A stretch of DNA of 8,852 nt from GCA-002790615 sp964438025 (GCA_964438025.1 CAYTIK010000031.1:1-8852), one strand, 5' to 3'. Shown: positions 1 through 4,819, counted from the stretch's first letter. Program-made: numbers and translations. The notes: generated from the letters alone by a model not told the origin.

Positions 1-843
1 CTTGATCAAATCGGCCCTTTTGCCAAATCAGTGGAAGACGTGGCGATTATTTTAAGTATTATTGCCGGCGAGGATCATCTGGATGCGACTTCGGCTAAAA
101 GTACGAATAAGGATTATACAAATTACTTGACTGGGAGTGTTAAAGGTTTGCGTATAGGTATTGTTAAAGATTATCTAAAAGACTTAAGCGCCGACGCTAA
201 AAATTCTTTAGATGAAGTAATCGAGGTTTATAAAAAATTAGGAGCAGAAATAAAGGAGATTGAGTTGCCTCATGCCAAATATTCCTTGCCGGTTTATTAT
301 ATTTTGATGCCCTGCGAAGTCAGTTCTAATTTAGCGAAGTTTGATGGCATAAAATATGGGATGCGCGCCAATGACCATAGAAACACGGATATGGATATCG
401 TAGAGGGCGACCGCAATCTCTTGGAAACATATCTTGATTCCCGGAGATACGGTTTAGGCGCAGAAGTTAAAAGAAGGATTATGTTGGGAACTTACGCGCT
501 TTCAGCGGGATATTACGATGCCTATTACAAGCGAGCTCAGCAAGTGCGCACTTTGATTAAAAAAGATTTTGTCGAAGCCTTTAAAGCAGTAGACCTTATT
601 TTGACACCGACAACACCCACGCCTGCTTTTAAATTAGGAGAAAAAACTGCCGATCCCCTAGAAATGTATTTGGAGGATATTTTTACGGTTACCGCTAATA
701 TTGTTGGCGTACCGGCGATTTCTGTGCCGGGGCCAAAAGTTCAAGGGTTACCTTTTGGATTTCAACTGATGGGCCAGTGGTTCGACGAGGAAGGGATTTT
801 ACGGGCGGCTGACGCTTACGAAAAAAATCAACTAATTTTTTAA
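1..843 (+). CDS. gatA: Aspartyl/glutamyl-tRNA(Asn/Gln) amidotransferase subunit A, 3' part
   Basis: The reading frame is open from base 1 (LDQIGPFAKSVEDVA), so the gene begins upstream and about 280 C-terminal codons are present, ending in TAA. LDQIGPFAKSVED is the conserved segment after the catalytic region of GatA, and the GVPAISVP and GLPFGFQLMG blocks followed by an AADAYEK end are typical of the amidase-signature family C-terminus. In the GatCAB complex, subunit A releases ammonia from glutamine so that mischarged Glu-tRNA(Gln) or Asp-tRNA(Asn) can be amidated in the cytoplasm. The catalytic Lys-Ser-Ser triad lies upstream of the window and cannot be checked. A GTG at 31 is an internal codon, not a start. 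The next gene follows after 12 nt and may share the transcript. Another amidase-signature enzyme is possible but less likely. Confidence 0.93.
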   Translation, partial: LDQIGPFAKSVEDVAIILSIIAGEDHLDATSAKSTNKDYTNYLTGSVKGLRIGIVKDYLKDLSADAKNSLDEVIEVYKKLGAEIKEIELPHAKYSLPVYYILMPCEVSSNLAKFDGIKYGMRANDHRNTDMDIVEGDRNLLETYLDSRRYGLGAEVKRRIMLGTYALSAGYYDAYYKRAQQVRTLIKKDFVEAFKAVDLILTPTTPTPAFKLGEKTADPLEMYLEDIFTVTANIVGVPAISVPGPKVQGLPFGFQLMGQWFDEEGILRAADAYEKNQLIF

Positions 844-855
844 TCGATTAAATAT

Positions 856-1392
856 ATGGATGCGGGACTATTTACTTCAAAATTTTATACAACGCTGGTT
901 GCTTTGTCCAACACTACAGTTTTTTTTGTGATGAAAGTATTGCTGGGAATCTATGTAGTGGTGCTTCTAACGGATTTAATTTTGCTTTTGATTCAAAGAG
1001 GCTTGGGAAATGTTTTTCGGGAAGGCTTTACTATTGGAATGAATGTTCCTGCCGAGCTGACAACTAAAAAGAAAAAAACTAAATCCCGCTGGGAAGCGAT
1101 AAAAAAACGCTTGGAAAATCGGGAAGAAAAAGAATTTAAGGTGGCCATTATTGAAGCGGATGAAATGATCGGTGATTTGGTAAAAAGGATGGGCTACCAG
1201 GGAGAAAATTTAGGAGAAATTCTAACGAATATTCCAGAGACACAGATAGAAAGCATTGCCAAAGTGAAAAAAGCTCATGAAATAAAAAATCGCATAATCC
1301 ACGACGAGAATTTTCCGGTTAGCTTGGAGTTAGCCAAAGAAACACTGGGTTATTTTGAAGAATTTCTAGATGAATTTGAGGTTTTTGATTGA
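856..1392 (+). CDS. Single-pass membrane protein of unknown function with a helical cytoplasmic domain
   Basis: I do not recognise a named family. The 178-residue product has one strong hydrophobic segment at about residues 22-47 (VFFVMKVLLG through LILLLIQ). A basic linker follows at about 70-95 (TKKKKTK, KKRLENREEK), then a predicted helical domain at about 95-175. The basic stretch after the membrane segment suggests the large domain is cytoplasmic. The domain contains KKAHEIKNRIIHDENF (from 138), which recalls the K/R-N-x-I-x-H pattern of HEPN-like helical domains, but this is only a resemblance. It starts with ATG 12 nt after gatA with no Shine-Dalgarno sequence, and its TGA stop lies inside the -35 box of the tRNA promoter. 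Probably co-transcribed with gatA. Confidence 0.8.
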   Translation: MDAGLFTSKFYTTLVALSNTTVFFVMKVLLGIYVVVLLTDLILLLIQRGLGNVFREGFTIGMNVPAELTTKKKKTKSRWEAIKKRLENREEKEFKVAIIEADEMIGDLVKRMGYQGENLGEILTNIPETQIESIAKVKKAHEIKNRIIHDENFPVSLELAKETLGYFEEFLDEFEVFD

Positions 1393-1418
1393 CAGTCTTT
1401 AGAGATTTAGGATACAAT
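1389..1418 (+). promoter_or_regulatory. Promoter of the tRNA cluster
   Basis: A perfect -35 box TTGACA (1389-1394) and a -10 box TACAAT (1413-1418) are separated by 18 nt, placing transcription start near 1425, about 10 nt before the initiator tRNA. The -35 box overlaps the stop codon of the preceding protein gene. It probably drives the tRNA genes down to the terminator at 1912-1940. Confidence 0.75.
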
Positions 1419-1434
1419 AAAAAATAGTTTTTGT

Positions 1435-1506
1435 AGCGGGGTAGAGCAATGGCAGCTCGTCTGGCTCATAACCAGGAGGTTGCAGGTTCGAGTCCTGCCC
1501 CCGCAA
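1435..1506 (+). tRNA. Initiator tRNA-fMet (anticodon CAT)
   Basis: Full cloverleaf: acceptor AGCGGGG (1435-1441) with CCCCGCA (1499-1505), D-stem GAGC/GCTC, anticodon loop CTCATAA (1465-1471), T-arm GCAGG TTCGAGT CCTGC, discriminator A1506. Two bacterial initiator marks are visible: position 1:72 is an unpaired A-A, and the 11:24 pair is A-U (purine-pyrimidine), opposite to the C-G of the elongators nearby. The anticodon stem TCTGG/CCAGG keeps only two of the three G-C pairs at 29-31:39-41; 29:41 is U-A. The 3' end reads ACTA, so CCA must be added after transcription. Confidence 0.93.
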
Positions 1507-1539
1507 CTAATATTTTAGCCAGGATAGCTCAGTTGGCTA

Positions 1540-1559
1540 CCTGCCTGCCGGTAGGCAGG
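1540..1559. repeat. 20-nt GC-rich palindrome in the D-arm of the interrupted tRNA
   Basis: CCTGCCTG (1540-1547) is mirrored by TAGGCAGG (1552-1559), giving a near-perfect palindrome with one G-T pair. It sits exactly between the D-loop AGTTGGCTA and the 3' D-stem strand GAGC (1560-1563), so its removal restores a normal D-arm. It resembles short palindromic repeats that I recall being dispersed in Parcubacteria genomes; copy number in this genome cannot be seen here. Confidence 0.75.
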
Positions 1560-1573
1560 GAGCACGGGATTCA

Positions 1574-1681
1574 CCCCCTCACCAAAATGCCGGCGTAGCT
1601 CAGTTGGTTAGAGCGATGGACTCATAAGCCATAGGTCAGAGGTTCAAATCCTCTCGCCGGTACGGCATTTTGGTGGAGGGG
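1574..1681. repeat. Inverted-repeat arms flanking the inner tRNA gene
   Basis: The left arm (1574-1592) and right arm (1663-1681) are complementary at 17 of 19 positions. A perfect 13-bp core, CACCAAAATGCCG (1580-1592) against CGGCATTTTGGTG (1663-1675), forms the innermost part. The left arm includes the first four bases of the inner tRNA, and the right arm starts directly after its discriminator A1662. The arms begin almost exactly at the break points in the outer anticodon loop. Confidence 0.8.
1589..1662 (+). tRNA. tRNA with anticodon CAT (elongator Met or Ile2), nested in another tRNA gene
   Basis: Complete 74-nt cloverleaf: acceptor GCCGGCG (1589-1595) with CGCCGGT (1655-1661, one G-U at 1:72), D-arm GCTC AGTTGGTTA GAGC, anticodon arm ATGGA CTCATAA GCCAT (1616-1632), variable AGGTC, T-arm AGAGG TTCAAAT CCTCT, discriminator A. 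The anticodon CAT is at 1623-1625. The closing pair of the anticodon loop, 31:39, is A-G rather than Watson-Crick. A C-G pair at 11:24 rules out an initiator. Whether it is charged with Met, or modified by TilS and charged with Ile, cannot be settled from the anticodon. ACG follows the acceptor, so CCA is not encoded. Confidence 0.9.
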
Positions 1682-1689
1682 CGAGTAAG

Positions 1690-1705
1690 TCCGCCAGCTG
1701 GCGGA
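1690..1705. repeat. 16-nt perfect palindrome in the variable region of the interrupted tRNA
   Basis: TCCGCCAG is mirrored by CTGGCGGA. It overlaps the 3' anticodon-stem strand GTCCG (1689-1693) and lengthens the variable region from the usual 5 nt to 14 nt. It is a second, different GC-rich palindrome inside the same tRNA gene and is also of a type I recall from Parcubacteria intergenic DNA. Confidence 0.75.
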
Positions 1706-1745
1706 TCGAGAGTTCAAATCTCTCTCCTGGTACGGATTCATATAA

Positions 1746-1822
1746 CATGTAGCATAAAACATGTAACAAGGAATATATTTTATTATTTTTATTGTTATAT
1801 GTTTCATGTTTTATGTTACATG
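1746..1822. repeat. AT-rich long inverted repeat between tRNA genes
   Basis: The left arm (1746-1768, starting CATGTAGCATAAAACATG) and right arm (1800-1822, ending CATGTTTTATGTTACATG) are complementary at 21 of 23 positions, with a 31-nt AT-rich spacer. It lies between the nested tRNA and tRNA-Asp, with no coding potential inside. It could be a small non-autonomous element or an RNA hairpin in the tRNA precursor. There is no U-tract after the right arm, so it is not a classical terminator. Confidence 0.8.
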
Positions 1823-1826
1823 AAAT

Positions 1827-1900
1827 GGACCGGTAGCTCAGTTGGTTAGAGCGTCTCCCTGTCACGGAGAAGGTCGCGAGTTCGAGTCTCGTCCGGTCCG
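1827..1900 (+). tRNA. tRNA-Asp (anticodon GTC)
   Basis: Acceptor GGACCGG (1827-1833) pairs with CCGGTCC (1893-1899), with the Asp-typical discriminator G1900. D-arm GCTC AGTTGGTTA GAGC, anticodon arm TCTCC CTGTCAC GGAGA with GTC at 1861-1863, variable AGGTC, T-arm GCGAG TTCGAGT CTCGT. CCA is not encoded (CCT follows). It is the last gene before the cluster terminator. Confidence 0.96.
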
Positions 1901-1911
1901 CCTTCGAAATA

Positions 1912-1940
1912 AAAGCAACCTTTTCAGAGGTTGTTTTTTT
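1912..1940 (+). terminator. Intrinsic terminator of the tRNA cluster
   Basis: CAACCT (1916-1921) pairs with AGGTTG (1928-1933) around a 6-nt loop and is followed by seven T residues. A-rich sequence before the stem extends it against the T-tract and may allow function in both directions. It begins 12 nt after tRNA-Asp. Confidence 0.85.
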
Positions 1941-2083
1941 CTTGAATAAACGCTGGCTTAATGATAATATGGAAGCAGATAAAAACGTCTAAAAGAGAAG
2001 ATTTTGAAGTTTTGATGGAATTACGTAATTTGGTATGTAATAAAATAAGCCGATTAAAAAAGTAAATTTATCCACAGCGGATA

Positions 2084-2118
2084 TTGACGGCAGATACAGT
2101 AGTGATATAATATCACTA
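2084..2118 (+). promoter_or_regulatory. Promoter with palindromic operator-like site over the -10 box
   Basis: TTGACG (2084-2089) and TATAAT (2106-2111) are spaced 16 nt apart, 43 nt before the protease gene. The -10 box lies in the middle of the palindrome TAGTGATATAATATCACTA (2100-2118), with 9-bp perfect arms around A2109. A protein bound there would block RNA polymerase, so repression is the likely mode (inference). Related half-sites recur in the promoter at 3186-3220. Confidence 0.75.
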
Positions 2119-2153
2119 GAAATACAATATAATAAATTTAAATATTTAAACCT

Positions 2154-3179
2154 ATGAAAACACAAGAAATTATCAAAAAAATTGAGGAAAAAAGAAAATC
2201 AAAAGTCATAACCTATGTGACCAGCGATAGACAAGGGCCAGTCAATGCTCGGGTAGCGATGGACATCATCCCGATTATCAGTGCTCAACTCCGTAAAATT
2301 GGCAAGCAGGAAAAAATTGACTTGGTGCTGTATAGCGCCGGAGGCGACACAATGGTGCCGTGGCGTTTAGTTTCCATGATTCGCGAGTATTGCAACCAGT
2401 TTTCAGTGATTATTCCCTACAAGGCGCATAGCGCCGCTACAATGATTTCCTTGGGAGCGGATGAAATTGTAATGAGCGATATGAGCGAACTTTCGCCGAT
2501 TGATCCTTCAACGCAAAACTTTTTTAATCCGGTTGATCCGCAAAATCCGCAAAACCGAATTCCAATTTCCGTGGAAGAAGTGATGAGTTATTTTGATTTG
2601 GCAAAAAATAAATTTGGTATTAAGAGTGATGAGGAGCTGACTGAAATTTTCAACAAATTCGTGGAAAGCACGCCGTCCATCCATCCGTTGGCATTGGGCA
2701 ATGTTAACCGCACGCATAATTTGATTAAAATCTTAGCCAAGCGCTTGCTCAAAAGCCATAAAGAAGCAATGAAAGAAGATGAAATTGAAAAAGTGATTGA
2801 ATTTTTGACGGAAAAACTTTATTCCCATCAATATTATATCGGGCGCAAAGAAGCCAAAGAAGATCTGGGCATAAAATCCGTGGTTTTTGCCGACAAAGAA
2901 CTTTCCGATTTAATGACGGAAATTTATGAGGAATACAATAACGAAATGAATATGACAAAAATCTGGAACCCGGAAATGGAAATTGGAGAAGGAAATCAGG
3001 AAAGTAGGAAGGAATATAAGATCGCCTATGTCGAGAACTTGGAAATCAGTAATCATTTCGGGATTAATTTAGAATTTAAACGTGTCCAGCAAACTATTGC
3101 CCAGCAAACTCCAGCAGGAATAATCAATATTCCTCAAATGCAGATTGTTTCGAGAATGATTGGGCAAGGATGGAAGTAG
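2154..3179 (+). CDS. SDH-family ClpP-fold serine protease (SppA-like)
   Basis: The 341-residue product matches the serine dehydrogenase proteinase (SDH_sah) family, soluble relatives of SppA with a ClpP/crotonase fold. The core includes IDLVLYSAGGDT (about 55-66), an oxyanion-type glycine turn. AHSAATMISLGADEIVMS (91-108) follows, with Ser93 as the likely nucleophile, and SELSPIDPS (111-119) is a family-typical block. No signal peptide or membrane segment is seen, so it should act in the cytoplasm. The C-terminal third (about 225-341) is not assigned. Substrate is unknown; members are often annotated only as proteases. It has its own promoter, no clear Shine-Dalgarno sequence, and ends just before the promoter of the next cassette. 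Its sequence is visibly less AT-rich than the following three genes. Confidence 0.85.
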   Translation: MKTQEIIKKIEEKRKSKVITYVTSDRQGPVNARVAMDIIPIISAQLRKIGKQEKIDLVLYSAGGDTMVPWRLVSMIREYCNQFSVIIPYKAHSAATMISLGADEIVMSDMSELSPIDPSTQNFFNPVDPQNPQNRIPISVEEVMSYFDLAKNKFGIKSDEELTEIFNKFVESTPSIHPLALGNVNRTHNLIKILAKRLLKSHKEAMKEDEIEKVIEFLTEKLYSHQYYIGRKEAKEDLGIKSVVFADKELSDLMTEIYEEYNNEMNMTKIWNPEMEIGEGNQESRKEYKIAYVENLEISNHFGINLEFKRVQQTIAQQTPAGIINIPQMQIVSRMIGQGWK

Positions 3180-3185
3180 GAGGCA

Positions 3186-3220
3186 TTGACTAGTGATAGT
3201 TGTAATGTTAATATATCACT
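3186..3220 (+). promoter_or_regulatory. Promoter of the three-gene cassette with spaced half-sites
   Basis: TTGACT (3186-3191) and TAATAT (3209-3214) are 17 nt apart. Half-sites AGTGATA (3192-3198) and TATCACT (3214-3220) form an inverted repeat with a 15-nt gap, directly after the -35 box and directly at the end of the -10 box. The same half-sites are joined into one palindrome at 2100-2118. A second possible promoter, TTGATT (3226-3231) with TATAAT (3248-3253), overlaps the proposed start codon at 3243. Confidence 0.6.
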
Positions 3221-3242
3221 GCGGTTTGATTTAGTCATAAAA

Positions 3243-3971
3243 ATGGATATAATATACGGAAATAAAAATTATTTTAATACAAATACTACTTATTATGTAA
3301 CTGATTCGACGGTTATTTTCTCTTTTCAAAAAGTTGGCGAGATGGCCTTGTTGTTTTCATTTTGTAATGGAAATGCAGTTATAACTCCAAAAATAGAAGA
3401 GGAAATATCAAGAAGCGACACTTCTGGATTATCTGGATGTTTGGATTTAACTTTCAGTAGCACTTTGGATCCTTGGCTAAGAACGCCAAAAAATAATTTT
3501 TTAACACTAACAACATCCAGTACTGGAATTTTCGATAATCATATTTTTACTACTGGCTTACTTCAGCAGAATTATAAGGAGTATTTTTATTTAGCCAATG
3601 TAAATTATTATTCAATCACTTCAAACATAAATGCTCCAACTGGGCAGTATGATTTTTCAAAATTAAAATCAGAAGCTGACAGAGAAATTTCAAGATGGGT
3701 AATTTTGAATTCAAGTAGTATTTTACTTACGAATGATCAATTAATAAGAAAATTTTTAAAAGAAATTGGCATTGAAGTTTTTGGTGCCATTGGTGTTTTA
3801 TTGCGAGCAATAAAAAACGGGTCAATATTATTTGAAAAAGCAGATGATATTTATAATAAATGGATTAAAATTGATCCGGGAAGTTGCAAATGGGTGAATA
3901 AAAAATTAATAAATTTTAAAGATATTTATTTAAATTTTAATTTAGAAAATAAAAATCATGGCAGATGTTAA
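3243..3971 (+). CDS. Unrecognised protein, first gene of an AT-rich cassette
   Basis: I do not recognise this 242-residue protein. Its first half looks beta-rich, with alternating hydrophobic and Thr/Ser/Asn stretches such as NTTYYVTDSTVIFSF and LTLTTSSTGIF. Its second half is predicted helical (LIRKFLKEIGIEVFGAIGVLLRAIK and the KADDIYNKWIKI region). There is no signal peptide and no convincing membrane segment. The frame is open to a TTG at 3186, but that codon is the -35 box, so ATG 3243 is preferred. If the alternative promoter at 3226-3253 is the real one, ATG 3342 (MALLFSF) would be the start. The last 14 nt overlap the next gene, which points to translational coupling. Base composition is markedly AT-rich compared with the protease gene, suggesting acquisition by transfer. 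Confidence 0.72.
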   Translation: MDIIYGNKNYFNTNTTYYVTDSTVIFSFQKVGEMALLFSFCNGNAVITPKIEEEISRSDTSGLSGCLDLTFSSTLDPWLRTPKNNFLTLTTSSTGIFDNHIFTTGLLQQNYKEYFYLANVNYYSITSNINAPTGQYDFSKLKSEADREISRWVILNSSSILLTNDQLIRKFLKEIGIEVFGAIGVLLRAIKNGSILFEKADDIYNKWIKIDPGSCKWVNKKLINFKDIYLNFNLENKNHGRC

Positions 3972-4344
3972 ATTAAATTTTGTGCATGTTTGTGATCAGG
4001 TTTTAATTTCTGAAGGCAAGGCTAGCATTATTAGTATATTTGATGAAATCAGAACTACTAATTTTCCAGCTGTTCATCCAAAATTTTCTATAATATCAAA
4101 TATTTCAGGAAAATTAGGAAATTATATGCAAATAATTGAAATTTTGACTCCTTCTGGATCAAAATTGGCGATGGTTTCCGGGCAATCCAAGATAGAAAAG
4201 GATGGAGGAAAAAATAATTTTATTGCTAATTTTGTAAATTTTATTTTTCCAGAAGAAGGAAAATATAAAATAGTAGTTAAAATAGGCGATGATATTTTAA
4301 ATAAAGACAATGATACATATATATTGGTTAGAAAATCTAATTAA
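3958..4344 (+). CDS. DUF6941-like small beta protein
   Basis: The 128-residue product starts VKLNFVHVCDQVLISEGKAS and continues IISIFDEIRTTNFPAVHPKF. This resembles the pattern I recall for the DUF6941 family: an N-terminal strand, a C/A-D-x-x-L block, a glycine-containing turn, I-x-x-I-F-D-x-I, then F-P-A-x-H-P. The rest alternates strands and turns and ends in KYKIVVKIGDD, consistent with a beta-sandwich. No catalytic motif, signal peptide or membrane segment is visible, so a binding or structural role is more likely than an enzyme. Assignment rests on remembered motif shape only. It overlaps the preceding gene by 14 nt and the following one by 35 nt, so the three are very likely expressed together. 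Confidence 0.75.
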   Translation: MADVKLNFVHVCDQVLISEGKASIISIFDEIRTTNFPAVHPKFSIISNISGKLGNYMQIIEILTPSGSKLAMVSGQSKIEKDGGKNNFIANFVNFIFPEEGKYKIVVKIGDDILNKDNDTYILVRKSN

Positions 4345-4819
4345 GAAAGTCGTAGATTGGTTTAAAAATAAAGAGAAAAAAGAGAATGCAACTATATCGA
4401 CTACTCTTGCGTCGCCATCTTCTTCTGTTTCACCACCTGCAAGCAGGGAAGGATCAATATATGAAGCTACTTCTGTATCTAAAAAATTCCAAAATGATTT
4501 AGAAAGATTAACCGATGAAGTAGGAAAAACAAAAAATGATGCTGAAAAGGCATTAAAAGAAGTCGAGATTGCTAGAGCACTTGTAGCTTTTGGTTTTTTT
4601 GTCATGTTTCTAATGGTCGTTGGTTTGGTTGTAGGATATTGGCGGTATGTTTCTGATAGTGTTCGCAAGGATGATTATAAATATGGAATATCCGAAAGAA
4701 TAAATGGCCAAAAACAAGAAATTATAAATTTACAGGATGATACTAAAAAATTATTAGAAATAGTAAATTGTCAAAATACCAGAAGATATTGGCAATACGA
4801 AGAATGTTTTAAAAAATAA
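4310..4819 (+). CDS. Coiled-coil membrane protein of unknown function
   Basis: The 169-residue product has an amphipathic, basic N-terminus (WLENLIKKVVDWFKNKEKK, about 6-24) and a Ser/Thr/Pro-rich linker (about 28-46). A heptad-like charged helix at about 57-90 runs into one strong membrane segment at about 90-110 (LVAFGFFVMFLMVVGLVVGY). A second helical, Gln/Asp/Lys-rich stretch follows at about 125-153. This layout is that of a membrane-anchored oligomer or scaffold; no enzymatic motif is seen. It is the last gene of the cassette and overlaps the DUF6941-like gene by 35 nt. The start at 4310 is the first ATG in frame, but later starts cannot be ruled out. Strongly AT-rich like its two partners. 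Confidence 0.75.
   Translation: MIHIYWLENLIKKVVDWFKNKEKKENATISTTLASPSSSVSPPASREGSIYEATSVSKKFQNDLERLTDEVGKTKNDAEKALKEVEIARALVAFGFFVMFLMVVGLVVGYWRYVSDSVRKDDYKYGISERINGQKQEIINLQDDTKKLLEIVNCQNTRRYWQYEECFKK

Larger units (their letters stand above)
1518..1732 (+). pseudogene. Interrupted tRNA gene (reconstructed anticodon CAT) with another tRNA inside it
   Basis: The ends form a complete 7-bp acceptor stem, GCCAGGA (1518-1524) with TCCTGGT (1725-1731), and discriminator A1732. The T-arm is intact: GAGAG TTCAAAT CTCTC (1708-1724). The D-arm GCTC AGTTGGCTA / GAGC is split by a 20-nt palindrome at 1540-1559. The anticodon arm starts as CGGGA TTCA (1565-1573) and resumes as TAA GTCCG (1686-1693), which together give loop TTCATAA with anticodon CAT; the 112 nt between hold a whole tRNA. 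The variable region (1694-1707) is about 9 nt too long because of a second palindrome. Without the inserts the molecule is 74 nt, the length of the inner tRNA. It is typed as a pseudogene because no bacterial route for splicing it is established. Identity would be Met or Ile2. Confidence 0.68.

Noticed and set aside
1565..1580. Reading the outer 5' half as an uninterrupted tRNA-Val with loop TTCACCC (anticodon CAC)
   Set aside because: The following bases do not pair with CGGGA, position 37 would be a pyrimidine, and no T-arm or acceptor partner follows before the inner tRNA.
1518..1732. Group I intron in the anticodon loop of the outer tRNA
   Set aside because: The 112-nt insert is too short for a group I intron core and consists mainly of a complete tRNA and its flanking arms.
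1622..1865. Two minus-strand open frames (61 and 73 codons) with motifs such as RGFEPLTYGL and GERFELSI
   Set aside because: They are antisense translations of the tRNA genes and the long inverted repeat. Such tRNA-derived strings are a known source of false protein annotations.
3186..3242. TTG start at 3186 for the first cassette gene
   Set aside because: That TTG is the -35 hexamer of the cassette promoter, so it would not be in the transcript; ATG 3243 fits better.
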